Assembly (NCBI GenBank): GCA_020635955.1
Contig: JACJYW010000011.1
Coordinates: 1-64,000 of the forward strand
Length of the DNA: 64,000 nucleotides
Reading direction: 5' to 3'
Source: Crocinitomicaceae bacterium
GTDB lineage: Bacteria > Bacteroidota > Bacteroidia > Flavobacteriales_D > Crocinitomicaceae
The notes beneath the pieces were generated by a model. The model was not told the DNA's origin and made no database searches. It saw only the letters and a program-made list of their open reading frames with translations. The translations under genes and the position numbers were made by a program. Positions 43,469-52,860 of the stretch are shown in pieces. How positions within the stretch are numbered: the stretch's first letter is position 1; the number at the start of each line of letters is the position of its first letter.

Positions 43469-44034
43469 GAAAGGAAGTCAACCAACTTCTGAACCGCCCT
43501 ACCACGGTGTGATATTTTGTTTTTCTCATCCATAGACATTTCAGCAAAGGTGATCTCATAGCCATCAGGTTGAAAAATAGGATCATATCCAAACCCCTCT
43601 GCCCCACTTCGCTCGGTTCGAATGGTGCCGTCCACAATTCCCTCAAAAAGATATTCTTCTTCATTCAGCCAAAGAGAGATAACGGTTCTGAATCTGGCTT
43701 TGCGATTTGAATTCCCTTCCAGCCTAGACAAAACCAAATCCATATTTGCTTGTGGATCTTTGGTTTCACCTGCATATCTGGCGGATAATACACCTGGCTC
43801 TCCATTTAACGCTTCAATTTCCAATCCTGTGTCATCTGCAAAACAATTTACGCCGTAATGATCTTTTACAAACGAAGATTTTAAAGAGGCATTTCCTTCA
43901 AGAGTATCCGCCGTTTCCGGAATTTCGTCAAAACAACCAATTTCCTCAAGTGTCAGGATTTGAATACTTTCTGGAAGCATTTTTTGAATCTCTTTAGCCT
44001 TGTGAGCATTGTGTGTAGCGAAGATCAATTTCAT
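43447..44034 (-). CDS. rdgB: Non-canonical purine NTP pyrophosphatase
   Basis: A 195-residue enzyme: LIFATHNAHKAKEIQKMLP at the start (phosphate-binding SHT/N-xxK motif), FADDTGLEIEALNGEPGVLSARYAGE in the middle, and GFGYDPIF, MSMDEKNKISHRGRAVQKL near the end. It hydrolyses ITP, dITP and XTP to keep deaminated purines out of nucleic acids. Monocistronic, with a TAnnTTCG-type box (44056-44063) upstream. Confidence 0.93.
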   Translation of the reverse strand: MKLIFATHNAHKAKEIQKMLPESIQILTLEEIGCFDEIPETADTLEGNASLKSSFVKDHYGVNCFADDTGLEIEALNGEPGVLSARYAGETKDPQANMDLVLSRLEGNSNRKARFRTVISLWLNEEEYLFEGIVDGTIRTERSGAEGFGYDPIFQPDGYEITFAEMSMDEKNKISHRGRAVQKLVDFLSQLKLDK

Positions 44035-44119
44035 ATTAAATTGTTTGAAACTGGCCGAAATTAAAGTTTATCGCCAATAAAAATGGTGTACATTCGTATA
44101 TAAACTACTTTTTCAGACC

Positions 44120-45568
44120 ATGTTAAGGGATCTCATTAAAGAAGGCGGACTTTACAGCTTGGCTAATTTGCTGACAAAAGGTATCAGTCTTTTGCTCATC
44201 CCTTTTTACACGCGCTATTTTTCACCCGAAGATTACGGTGTGATTGATATGTTCACTGTTTTTGGCTTTTTTATAACAGGGATTTTAACCCTTCAATTAA
44301 GTCAAGGCTTGGCCAGATATGTAGCCGAACCTACTTTAAAACGATATGAAAAAATTGAATTTGCCAGTTCTGCTATTTGGTCTGCTCTATTCTTTCTGAC
44401 CATTTCTTTTGTTGGTTTAGCATTGCTTGCAGATCCAATTATCAATTTATTGTTTGAAGGTGTAGAAGTTGGACATGATCTTTATTTTCTTGCTTTACTG
44501 ACCATTTACTTAAATGCACTCTTCTATTTCTTAGGTGTTTATCTGCGATTTATTAGAAGGACTAAAACCTTTTCGTTTTTATCTTTTATTCATGCCTTGT
44601 GCACTATTTTATTGACCTGGTTATTTGTCGCCTATTTCAAATATGAAATAAAGAGTGTTTATTACGCTTATATTATTGTTGTTCCGTTTTTAATTGTTAC
44701 ACAATATATCTTACTGAAACACAAAATCAAACTCATAATTGTCAAGAAGAGGCTTACAGAACTTTTAAGATACAGCTTACCCTTTATTCCGGTTTCAATT
44801 GCTGTGATATTAATGAGTTTTACAGATAGACTTTTTATAAAGCATTACTTAGATTTTAATGAATTAGGTGTCTATGGAATTGGGTTTAAATTCAATGCAG
44901 TTATTGCTGTTTTTGTCTCTGGATTTGGGATGGCTATTACTCCAATTATATTAGAGAGGCATAACAAAGACGGAACAAAAACTGAACTCAAGAACATCTT
45001 CAATTTATTTATTTCAATTAGTTCGGTTGCGGTTTTAAGTCTTTCTTTTTTTGCTAGAGAGACACTTCAAATTTTTACAACTGAAGAGTACATGAGTGCC
45101 TATGCAATTATGCCTTATGTTTATCTAACGGCTGTTTATATTGGCTTGAACATGTTTACTGCAGGATTATTAATTAACAAAAGATCAGGTCTCATGGCCA
45201 TTATTACATTAGTTTTTGCTTCGATTAATGTTGGATTGAACTTTTTATTGGTTCCTAAATTTCAATTAGAAGGTGCAGCAATTTCAACCATGGCAGCCAC
45301 TATCGGACAACAAATTACTTTGTTTTATTTTTCTCAGAACAACTATAAAATTCCAATCAACTATTTTAAAGTGTTGACAGTTGTAGTTATCACTTTTGTT
45401 CTAGCTATTGGAAGCATCTATGTCACGTGGGAAAAATACTGGATTGAGTTGGCTATAAAAATCGCAGTAATTACAGTTTTTGTATTGCTCATATTTAAGT
45501 TGGGAATTTTTGATTTCAAAAGATTCCAAAGATTTTTACAATCGAGAGCTCGAAATTCAGACCAATAA
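44120..45568 (+). CDS. Oligosaccharide flippase (Wzx-like)
   Basis: A 482-residue protein with 12-14 hydrophobic segments and the polysaccharide-synthesis start LKEGGLYSLANLLTKGISLLLIPFYTRYFSPEDYGVIDMF. This is the MATE/Wzx superfamily pattern. It moves lipid-linked glycan units across the inner membrane. It opens the glycan cluster, alone on the plus strand, and meets the glycosyltransferase operon tail to tail with a 12-bp overlap. Unusually high Phe/Ile content reflects membrane helices. Confidence 0.88.
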   Translation: MLRDLIKEGGLYSLANLLTKGISLLLIPFYTRYFSPEDYGVIDMFTVFGFFITGILTLQLSQGLARYVAEPTLKRYEKIEFASSAIWSALFFLTISFVGLALLADPIINLLFEGVEVGHDLYFLALLTIYLNALFYFLGVYLRFIRRTKTFSFLSFIHALCTILLTWLFVAYFKYEIKSVYYAYIIVVPFLIVTQYILLKHKIKLIIVKKRLTELLRYSLPFIPVSIAVILMSFTDRLFIKHYLDFNELGVYGIGFKFNAVIAVFVSGFGMAITPIILERHNKDGTKTELKNIFNLFISISSVAVLSLSFFARETLQIFTTEEYMSAYAIMPYVYLTAVYIGLNMFTAGLLINKRSGLMAIITLVFASINVGLNFLLVPKFQLEGAAISTMAATIGQQITLFYFSQNNYKIPINYFKVLTVVVITFVLAIGSIYVTWEKYWIELAIKIAVITVFVLLIFKLGIFDFKRFQRFLQSRARNSDQ

Positions 45569-46582
45569 ATCAACTAATTTTTGAGCTGATTTGTTCCAGT
45601 TATATTCAGCAGTATTGATTTGAGGTTGCTCATTATTTTCATCTTTCAAAACCTCAACAAGAGATTCAGCATCTGAAAAGTAGGCAGCATTGTTCTGTGT
45701 GATTTCACGATAGATTTTTGTATCTCGCAAAATCAATTTAGTACCACATTCTATTGCCTCTAATACAGGAAGACCAAACCCCTCATATTTTGAGGTTGAG
45801 ATATATGCGCTAGCATTTTCGTACAAAAAACGCAATTCAGACTGATTTGGTCTGAGGTGTATGAAATGATTTATTGCGGTCAGAGATTTGATCTTTTTCT
45901 TTTCGCCAGCTGAAAACTGACCACCACCAACGCAGACAATTGTACTACAGAGATCAATTACTTTTTTATCAAGCAACATTTCAAAATTTTTGTAGAATGA
46001 TCTACCTCCAACGTACAGAAAATACTTTTCAGGAATTACGATTGGAGTTGATTTGATATCCTCAAAAAAGAATCCCGGATAAATTATATAAGTTTTGTCA
46101 AGCGTTGCGGGATATATATGGTTCAAATCAGCTTTGGTGTTGTCAGAAACTGTGAAGTACTTCGAAGATTTTTCTATATAAGCTTTTTTCCAGCTACTAT
46201 GAAGGTCAGCATTATTTGACTCGTTTGGCAACACTTCATGAATCATGTCATGGATGATTAAAGCAGTTGGCGTTTTACCTAAAAACTGAATAAAATCAGG
46301 ATGGTAGTAAGTGGGAAAATACCAATCAACTTTGTCAATATTTTCTCTAACAAAAGCTAAATCTCTTTTCTTGTTTCTCTCTAATTTGAAACGATTATAT
46401 CCCTTTATTGAAATGGTTTTGAAGGACTTGTCATGCGCAAAAAACTCATATACCTGATGCGGTTGAAAGATGACCTCAACTCCTTCAATTTTCTGCAGAG
46501 ACTTGATCAAATTGGCAATGTATCTTGAAATTCCGCCTTTACCGTGCAAGTAAAAACATTGATTATCGAAGAGGATTTTCAT
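45557..46582 (-). CDS. Glycosyltransferase, GT4 type
   Basis: A 341-residue GT-B fold enzyme. N-terminal KILFDNQCFYLHGKGGISRYIANLI (donor-side glycine loop), central YFLYVGGRSFYKNFEMLL, and the C-terminal E-x7-E-like region YISTSKYEGFGLPVLEAIECGTKLI. It transfers an activated sugar, probably NDP-linked, to the surface glycan. Last gene of the minus-strand operon that begins at the FkbM gene; overlaps the previous gene by 20 bp. Confidence 0.88.
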   Translation of the reverse strand: MKILFDNQCFYLHGKGGISRYIANLIKSLQKIEGVEVIFQPHQVYEFFAHDKSFKTISIKGYNRFKLERNKKRDLAFVRENIDKVDWYFPTYYHPDFIQFLGKTPTALIIHDMIHEVLPNESNNADLHSSWKKAYIEKSSKYFTVSDNTKADLNHIYPATLDKTYIIYPGFFFEDIKSTPIVIPEKYFLYVGGRSFYKNFEMLLDKKVIDLCSTIVCVGGGQFSAGEKKKIKSLTAINHFIHLRPNQSELRFLYENASAYISTSKYEGFGLPVLEAIECGTKLILRDTKIYREITQNNAAYFSDAESLVEVLKDENNEQPQINTAEYNWNKSAQKLVDLLV

Positions 46583-47513
46583 TGCGGAATATTTTACGTG
46601 CTTTGTCTTTTATTCTTTTTCCCACTTTATCTTTCAATCCGCTGTCTTCATAACTGTAGGTGTAATCGTTATACTTGCTATGCTTTGAATTTGTCCACTT
46701 CTGATAATAGGCTTTGAACAAGGGAACCAGATTTTTATGATTGTCAAATGAATATTTTTCTTGATGAATTGAAACCAAATCAGGTCTAGTCAATCTAAAT
46801 CCACTAAAGTGATAACATATTAGTGCTTCTCCATTAACTGAAGCTTTGTCATTTTCAACCTGCACATTTCTTTCATGCAGATTCCAATAGGCTACATTCA
46901 GATTGAGTTGTTTATTGACCTCAATTTTATCAAAGTAGATGGGCAAATAATTCAACCAAATTTGATCTACAAACATTCCGCTTTCCGAATGATTGTATCC
47001 TTTTTCAATTGTTTTATTCTGCCACCACTCAAGAATTTTACGCGTATTGTCGTTGGATTTAAAAAGATAAAATCCCCCATTGTACAGCCCTGTGTTATTA
47101 ACATCTAGCTCTGATATTTTTTCGTAATCCTTAGGAGATGATACAAAATGAGGAGTCAATAAAAAGTCACCTTGCATTGAATCAAAAATCGCATTTACAC
47201 TTGAATAGAAGTACAAGTCAGTATCTGCGTAACAAACTTTATCTGCTTTACCTTCATTCAATAAATTCAATCCCATTATAGGTTTTAAAGCACAACATAA
47301 CTCAAATGCATTGTATTTTTTAATTAATGTTTGATGAAGATCTTTGATAACATCTCGTACTTCAATAATTTCAAAATTGAATTCCGAAACATTAATATCT
47401 CTTTTTTCATCAGCTAAGAATAGTACCTTCCTAACTTGATCCGTAACTGAATCAAACATCAACTCAGCTTGAGCAATGTTACTCAAAGTACATATGGAAT
47501 AAATGCAGTTCAA
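46563..47513 (-). CDS. Nucleotide-sugar glycosyltransferase, GT-A type
   Basis: A 316-residue protein with MGLNLLNEGKADKVCYADTDLYFYSSVNAIFDSM: the DTD motif (DxD-like) near residue 97 and the tail NTGLYNGGFYLFKS match GT-A transferases of the nucleotide-diphospho-sugar type, related to GT8. Start is a TTG that overlaps the stop of the previous gene as TTGA, so translation is likely coupled. The donor sugar is not predictable. The basic C-terminus (KDKARKIFRNENPLR) may help membrane contact. Confidence 0.7.
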   Translation of the reverse strand: MNCIYSICTLSNIAQAELMFDSVTDQVRKVLFLADEKRDINVSEFNFEIIEVRDVIKDLHQTLIKKYNAFELCCALKPIMGLNLLNEGKADKVCYADTDLYFYSSVNAIFDSMQGDFLLTPHFVSSPKDYEKISELDVNNTGLYNGGFYLFKSNDNTRKILEWWQNKTIEKGYNHSESGMFVDQIWLNYLPIYFDKIEVNKQLNLNVAYWNLHERNVQVENDKASVNGEALICYHFSGFRLTRPDLVSIHQEKYSFDNHKNLVPLFKAYYQKWTNSKHSKYNDYTYSYEDSGLKDKVGKRIKDKARKIFRNENPLR

Positions 47514-48229
47514 GTTTTGATAATTAATCTGCCCGTATAATCAATTCTATTGATCAAGGGTTTTATTTGTTTTGACTCAAAATATTCATCAATAGCCTTT
47601 CTGCAACCTTTCCAATGTCCATAATCATCAATAATGAGAACTCCTTTATTCTCGAGTAAAGGATACAAATGATCCATCTCATGTTTAGTAGATTCATACC
47701 AATCTGTATCTAATCTCAATAGAGCAATGGCAGACGGTATAGTTTGCGGAATAGTCTCTTCAACTTTCCCTTTGACGAATTCAATATTTTTTAAATCGAT
47801 TTGATGATCTGTAAAATTCTTTTTTACCTCATCCATTCCCGAATAGCACCAAACAGATGATTGATTTTCAATATCAGAATCACTTAATTGTTTTTCAGCA
47901 GTTGCACCGGTAAAGTCAACATCATTTGTCGTTGGCTCAGACATGCCTTCAAAAGTATCATAGAGATAAATCTTTCTATTTGAGATGCTGTTTTCTTTGA
48001 GAATAAGCGCAATCAATAAAGAACTACCCCCTTTCCAAACACCACATTCTACAAAATCACCTGGAATATTATTCTCAATCACATATTTTGTAGCGTTGTA
48101 TAGAGCATACATGCGTTCAACACTTGTCATAGTATATTCAGAACAAATGTCATAATACTGCTTGAATGTTTTGTCAGTTATATCCGGAAATGGATCTGCC
48201 TGTTTTTTCCTTTTCAAAATGTTGAGCAT
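47510..48229 (-). CDS. TylF/MycF-like O-methyltransferase
   Basis: A 239-residue SAM-dependent enzyme: IPGDFVECGVWKGGSSLLIALIL (about 54-76) is the SAM-binding start of the macrocin O-methyltransferase family; KIYLYDTFEGMSEPTTNDVD and SAIALLRLDTDWYESTKHEMDHLYPLL carry the metal-site residues, and IIDDYGHWKGCRKAIDEYF ends the core. In glycan clusters such enzymes methylate sugar hydroxyls. It is co-transcribed with the neighbours on both sides (3- to 4-nt gap/overlap). Confidence 0.88.
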   Translation of the reverse strand: MLNILKRKKQADPFPDITDKTFKQYYDICSEYTMTSVERMYALYNATKYVIENNIPGDFVECGVWKGGSSLLIALILKENSISNRKIYLYDTFEGMSEPTTNDVDFTGATAEKQLSDSDIENQSSVWCYSGMDEVKKNFTDHQIDLKNIEFVKGKVEETIPQTIPSAIALLRLDTDWYESTKHEMDHLYPLLENKGVLIIDDYGHWKGCRKAIDEYFESKQIKPLINRIDYTGRLIIKT

Positions 48230-48232
48230 ACT

Positions 48233-48940
48233 CTATTTTTTTGCCATAAACCCTAGTCCAGTAAAGATACTACCTTCAGAAAACACATCACTTTTAACAT
48301 CTGTCTTAATTAGTTTACGCATTTTCTTCAACCAATAGCCTCTTGTAAATTTACTGATAACTCCTGATGTTTGCTGCAGCCAAATAGCAATTGATAATGC
48401 AAAGGCTTTATTGGCACCTCCTAAACTTTCAATTTGAATTTCGCTAAATCCTGAATTTTCAAGATGATTTTTTAGTCCAAATGATGTAAATCTGCTATGA
48501 TCGTGTGGCGTTTCATGCATGGGCCAAATGAATGGTACCGTCCCAACAACTTGCCCTTGAGGTTTTAGAACTCTTTTGATCTCAATTAAAACTTCACTTG
48601 GTGAAGAAATGTGTTCTAAAAACTCAGTAATCAGAATCACATCAACTGAATTATCATCTAAGGGAATTGTTTTACCATCCCATTGTTTGATCTCATCACT
48701 GTTTTGATAGATCTCTTCTGATGCAATATCCATTGGGATGTAGTTATCAACCTTAGCGTTTTCTGAAATCATTGTGCGATACGGCATGTGTCCACAAGCC
48801 AGATCCAATACATTTCCATTAAATGCATCAACGTGTGCCTTAAGAAATTCTGATACGGCAGTTCTTGGAATGAAGTAGTTGTAATTGTACTTATCCAATC
48901 GTTCAGGAAAAAAGTATTTATTGATTTCTTGTGTGTTCAA
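48233..48940 (-). CDS. Class I SAM-dependent methyltransferase
   Basis: A 235-residue protein with the Methyltransf_11 pattern: GNVLDLACGHMPYRTMI (motif I, about 39-55), a DVILITEFLEHISSPSEVLIEIKRVLKPQGQVVGTVPF block (motifs II-III) and a C-terminal tail FTGLGFMAKK. It methylates a small molecule or glycan; the target is unknown. Part of the minus-strand glycan operon. Confidence 0.88.
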   Translation of the reverse strand: MNTQEINKYFFPERLDKYNYNYFIPRTAVSEFLKAHVDAFNGNVLDLACGHMPYRTMISENAKVDNYIPMDIASEEIYQNSDEIKQWDGKTIPLDDNSVDVILITEFLEHISSPSEVLIEIKRVLKPQGQVVGTVPFIWPMHETPHDHSRFTSFGLKNHLENSGFSEIQIESLGGANKAFALSIAIWLQQTSGVISKFTRGYWLKKMRKLIKTDVKSDVFSEGSIFTGLGFMAKK

Positions 48941-48950
48941 TTTCCAAAAA

Positions 48951-50162
48951 CTAAAGTTTATTCAAGATAGCCAAATAATCAGTGGCATATTTTTTCCAGC
49001 TGAACTGTTCGGTTACTTTTTTTCTTCCTTCTTGACTGAATTCTTCCATTTTAGAAGGGTTTTGATAGAGCGAAAGTATTTTTTCAGCCAAATCTTTATG
49101 ATCATCCATCTTGTATAAATAACCATTTCCATCCACTCGTTCTACAGCTTTGATGGTATCATTTAAAATGATTGGAGTACCGCAAGCAATGCAATCTAAC
49201 ATACTCGTAGATTCTTGTCTTGGCCACACACCCAGCCCACTCATACTGTAAACTCCAGTTAACTTTTCTTGATTGACAAAGGGATGAACAGAACAGCCAG
49301 TTTCACTTAATATTCGATCTTGCTGAACACCACTGCCAACAAACAAGCCTTTAATTTTTGGATAGTCTTTTTGCAAAAGGGTAATTGCTTTTGCTAAAAC
49401 AAGTGGATTTTTATCCTCTGAAAATCTACCGGTATAAGTACAAATGAAATCGTCTTTTTCAAATCCAAATTCATTTTTAAAACCTTCATTTTCTTCGTTT
49501 GACTTTGCGCAAAAGACGTCCGTATCCACTGCTAAAGACATTTGAACACTCTTTTTGTCTTTAAAACCAAAAAATCCAACCGCTACTTCTTTAGCATCAA
49601 CGGTCGGATATATTATCAGATCTGACCTTTTGTAAACAAATCTACCCGGAAATTTATGCAACAGATTCCATTTAAACCGCTTAAAAAATCGAACTGTTTT
49701 CCAATTCTTAGCCAAAGGAAAAACTGACAATAAGATGTGGTTAGATGTAATAAACTTGTACCCTAAAAAGAGTTTATAAAATGCAAGTTTAAATGTGAGA
49801 TAAGAACCAACATCAAAAATATGAACAGAATAAGGTCTCAGCTCTTTCAAATTTTTCTTTAGAAACTTGAAATGCACCTCATCTCTGAACTGTTTATAAG
49901 GTAGGCGGTGAATGGTAACACCATCTTTAACATATGTACCCGCTTCAACATATTTTTCTCCCAAAAAACTTTGATAGGTTTCTTCATAATTTGGGTCTGT
50001 TGAATATTGATTTGAATTAGAAGTGAGAATGTGCACATCAGCTCCGGCTTTTGCTAAAGCCTTTGGAAGATTGTTATGGATGTATCCAAATTGATCTGAA
50101 TACCATCCGCATACAAAAACAATTCGCTTTTTCTGCCCTTCGTTCGCTTTATCCTTACTCAT
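48951..50162 (-). CDS. Glycosyltransferase, GT4 family
   Basis: A 403-residue GT-B enzyme from the ATG at 50162 (a TTG at 50192 would overlap the upstream gene by 38 bp; the ATG overlaps by 8). VFVCGWYSDQFGYIHNNLPKALAKAGADVHILTSNS at the start; ICTYTGRFSEDKNPLVLAKAI and VGSGVQQDRI in the C-terminal nucleotide-binding domain; GVWPRQESTSMLDCIACGTPIIL in the place of the E-x7-E motif. It adds a sugar to the surface glycan. Co-transcribed with the FkbM gene. Confidence 0.88.
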   Translation of the reverse strand: MSKDKANEGQKKRIVFVCGWYSDQFGYIHNNLPKALAKAGADVHILTSNSNQYSTDPNYEETYQSFLGEKYVEAGTYVKDGVTIHRLPYKQFRDEVHFKFLKKNLKELRPYSVHIFDVGSYLTFKLAFYKLFLGYKFITSNHILLSVFPLAKNWKTVRFFKRFKWNLLHKFPGRFVYKRSDLIIYPTVDAKEVAVGFFGFKDKKSVQMSLAVDTDVFCAKSNEENEGFKNEFGFEKDDFICTYTGRFSEDKNPLVLAKAITLLQKDYPKIKGLFVGSGVQQDRILSETGCSVHPFVNQEKLTGVYSMSGLGVWPRQESTSMLDCIACGTPIILNDTIKAVERVDGNGYLYKMDDHKDLAEKILSLYQNPSKMEEFSQEGRKKVTEQFSWKKYATDYLAILNKL

Positions 50163-50901
50163 ACTTGCAGAAAAAATCTTCTTGGCCGTCAATTTTCACA
50201 TCAGCCAGGGTTGAACATTTGTATCCTATTTCACTTAAGAAATTTAAACAATCAACTTTTACACCTTTAACATGGTTATCATGCGTAGCCAATACCAAAT
50301 CAGGTTTAAATTGACTCAAATAAATTTTACCTCCCTTGAGTACATCATATTCGGCTCCCTCAACATCAATTTTCAAAAAACATGATTCATTCAGTTGGTT
50401 TTCTTCAGCTAACTGATCTAATGTCATTGTTTTAACTTTAATCACCTTGTTTGAAAACACAGACGATTCAGTTTTATAGGTGTTGGCAGCCAGATTTCCA
50501 GAATCAGAAAATTCAATCTCACCATTTTGGTCTGAAATTGCCATTTCCTTTACATTGACATCTTTTATATTGTTAACAGAGAGATGCTTGTTCAGTAAAT
50601 CCACATTCTCTGGAAATGGTTCTATGGCGAGATGCTCAACATCTTTTTGACCATACTTAGCAGCAACCAATGAAAAATATCCTGCATTGGCGCCTATGTC
50701 TATAAATCTTTTGGATTTTGATACCTGATCTACAACAAGTTCAGACAAAGCTTCTTCGTATTCTCCTGCAATATATCTGCTATCCGGAATAGAAACACTC
50801 CATTTTTGGCCTTTTAAAACTCCTTTTCTAATTTTGAATAGAGAATTAACACCCAAGGTTCTGAGGGACTTTAGAATGATCTTCAGTGGGATATTGGCCA
50901 T
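50155..50901 (-). CDS. FkbM family methyltransferase
   Basis: A 248-residue enzyme: SKRFIDIGANAGYFSLVAAKYG (about 63-84) is motif I, HLAIEPFPENVDLLNKHL motif II, and LKIDVEGAEYDVLKGG (about 176-191) the FkbM signature. FkbM-type enzymes O-methylate sugars or polyketides. First gene of the minus-strand glycan operon, reading away from the palindromic promoter at 50913-50928 with a 20-nt gap from its -7 box. Confidence 0.88.
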   Translation of the reverse strand: MANIPLKIILKSLRTLGVNSLFKIRKGVLKGQKWSVSIPDSRYIAGEYEEALSELVVDQVSKSKRFIDIGANAGYFSLVAAKYGQKDVEHLAIEPFPENVDLLNKHLSVNNIKDVNVKEMAISDQNGEIEFSDSGNLAANTYKTESSVFSNKVIKVKTMTLDQLAEENQLNESCFLKIDVEGAEYDVLKGGKIYLSQFKPDLVLATHDNHVKGVKVDCLNFLSEIGYKCSTLADVKIDGQEDFFCKYE

Positions 50902-50912
50902 TGACTTTATTG

Positions 50913-50928
50913 TATATTTGCAAATATA
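50913..50928. promoter_or_regulatory. Palindromic bidirectional promoter of the glycan cluster
   Basis: TATATTTGCAAATATA is a perfect 16-bp palindrome built of two face-to-face full -7 boxes (TATATTTG, one per strand). Its distances to the two starts are 20 nt (FkbM, minus) and 24 nt (GT2, plus). A -33 TTG for the minus promoter lies at 50948-50950 (19-nt spacer); for the plus promoter a TTG at 50894-50896 has a 16-nt spacer. The two promoters overlap completely, so only one polymerase can bind at a time. Confidence 0.65.
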
Positions 50929-50944
50929 TCAGTTTAGATAAGTC

Positions 50945-51724
50945 TTGCAATCACCTGTTGTTTCAATAATCACCATTACATTCAATAATCTTTCGGGATT
51001 GAAAAAGACACTTCAAAGTGTTTCGAAAATGTCGTTTGAAGATTTTGAGCACATTATCATTGATGGCCGCTCCTCAGATGGAACTACGGATTATTTAAAA
51101 ACTTATGATGCACATCAAATTCATTGGCAATCTGAAAAAGATCAAGGAATTTATGATGCTATGAACAAGGGGATTCAAAAGGCGAATGGGCTATGGTGCA
51201 TTTTCATGAATGCAGGAGATTGTTTTCAAGATCAGTTCGATTTATCATTTCTCAAAGACCTTTCTGCAGATGTAGTGTACGGTAATAGTGAAATTATCTA
51301 TGCGGATGGATTTAAAAGAATAATGAAAGCGGGGCCATTAGAGCAATTATGGCAAGGCATGTCATTTACGCATCAAGCAGTTTTTGTAAAGACAGAACTT
51401 CTAAAAGACAATCCATTTGAACTGAGTTATAAATACTGTGCAGATTTTGATCAGTTGTTCAAACTATATTTAACAAAGAAAAATTTTCAGGTAATGGACC
51501 AGGTAGTTTGTAGCATTGAAGCAGGCGGAATTTCAGATTCAGAAAGACATCTGGCCACAAAAGAAGTGTGGGAGATCAACAAAAAATTGAATCCTGATTT
51601 TGCTGAGGATCAATTTTTTAAGTCAAAAATCAGAAAAGGAAAATATACCCTTTTTGTGAAATCGATTTTACCCGCGAAAACCCGATCTTGGATTCTGAAA
51701 AAAAAGTATCAAGCAGATCAATGA
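50945..51724 (+). CDS. Glycosyltransferase, GT2 family
   Basis: A 259-residue GT-A enzyme starting at a TTG (no ATG available). VSIITITFNNLSGLKKTLQSV, then FEHIIIDGRSSDGTTDYL and LWCIFMNAGDCFQD, in which NAGD replaces the usual DxD-type motif, as in the WcaA/colanic acid GT2 group. It is the first of two plus-strand genes opposite the FkbM operon and overlaps the next by an ATGA. Confidence 0.88.
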   Translation: MQSPVVSIITITFNNLSGLKKTLQSVSKMSFEDFEHIIIDGRSSDGTTDYLKTYDAHQIHWQSEKDQGIYDAMNKGIQKANGLWCIFMNAGDCFQDQFDLSFLKDLSADVVYGNSEIIYADGFKRIMKAGPLEQLWQGMSFTHQAVFVKTELLKDNPFELSYKYCADFDQLFKLYLTKKNFQVMDQVVCSIEAGGISDSERHLATKEVWEINKKLNPDFAEDQFFKSKIRKGKYTLFVKSILPAKTRSWILKKKYQADQ

Positions 51725-52860
51725 AAGTTCTCACGGTTCAAAATATAGAAGGTGTTGCCGGTTCAGAAAAGTACTTTTTGGCTTTACTGCCTGCGTTAAT
51801 TGAAAAAGGCGTTGATTGCACAGTGTACTGCGTTTACAAAAAAGAAAACTTAGCCGGAGCTCAACAGTTTTTTGATCTTTTAGACGCTCTGAAAATCCCT
51901 TATATTTTGCATGAAGCTAATTCATATGGTTCATTATCAATACCCAAAAAGATAGCCAATACTTACAAGCAAGAAAATTTTGACATAATACACTGTCACC
52001 TCATCTATGCTGATTTTTGGGGAGCTATGATCAAAAAATTCTACTGTAAAAAAGCCAAAGTAATTTCAACGAAGCACGGTTATCATGAATCTACCTATGT
52101 AAAATATTGTATTCGACCGGAAGAATTACCACGCAATTTATATTCTCGACTTTTCAAGTTTACACACAAACAAATGGATCATTCATATGCCTGCTCTTAC
52201 GGTTTAGTTGATTTTTATGAAAGAGCGAAATTAATTAAGAAGGGAAGCATGGATGTGATTCAACACGGTTTTGACTACCCGGAAATAGGTGAATACGATC
52301 AAAGCAAATATAGATTCAGTGCGCTTCAACTGATAATTGTGGGTAGGCTAATTGAAAGAAAAGGGCATCACATGATGTTTGAAATCATGCCTCAATTGAT
52401 TCAAAAATATCCTGAATTGAAACTTGTTATTCTTGGTAATGGGGAGCTGGAAGGTCAACTTAAACAATTGGCTAAGTCACTCAACATAGAATATAGCATT
52501 GAGTTTTTAGGTTTTAAAAACGAAGTTGAGTTGTACTTGGCCGCATCTGATATTGCTGTGGTTCCATCTTATTCTGAAGGACTTCCACTTGTAATTTTTG
52601 AAGCCTTTAATGCAAAAGTGCCTGTTGTCACATTTGATGCTATAGGCTGTAATGAATTGGTAGAAAATGGTAAAAGCGGATTAATTGCAGAAGCTTTTTC
52701 AAAAGATGATCTCAGATTTCAAATTCATAAATTAATTGAAAATGAAGCGTTGAGAAAGGAGCTTGGTCAAAACGGTTATGACCGACTTAAAGGTCACTTT
52801 TCACTCAATCGAATGGTCAAAGACACTCTTGCATATTATGAATTAGTGTTGAAGGGCTAA
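51721..52860 (+). CDS. Glycosyltransferase, GT4 family
   Basis: A 379-residue GT-B enzyme. Start at the ATG at 51721 that overlaps the previous stop (ATGA), rather than the in-frame upstream codon. N-terminal KVLTVQNIEGVAGSEKYFLALLPALIEKGVDCTVY, then LIIVGRLIERKGHHMMFEIM, KLVILGNGELEGQL, and VVPSYSEGLPLVIFEAFNAKVPVVTF with the E-x7-E motif intact. It adds a sugar to the surface glycan. Convergent with the acyltransferase gene, overlap of 4 bp. Confidence 0.92.
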   Translation: MKVLTVQNIEGVAGSEKYFLALLPALIEKGVDCTVYCVYKKENLAGAQQFFDLLDALKIPYILHEANSYGSLSIPKKIANTYKQENFDIIHCHLIYADFWGAMIKKFYCKKAKVISTKHGYHESTYVKYCIRPEELPRNLYSRLFKFTHKQMDHSYACSYGLVDFYERAKLIKKGSMDVIQHGFDYPEIGEYDQSKYRFSALQLIIVGRLIERKGHHMMFEIMPQLIQKYPELKLVILGNGELEGQLKQLAKSLNIEYSIEFLGFKNEVELYLAASDIAVVPSYSEGLPLVIFEAFNAKVPVVTFDAIGCNELVENGKSGLIAEAFSKDDLRFQIHKLIENEALRKELGQNGYDRLKGHFSLNRMVKDTLAYYELVLKG

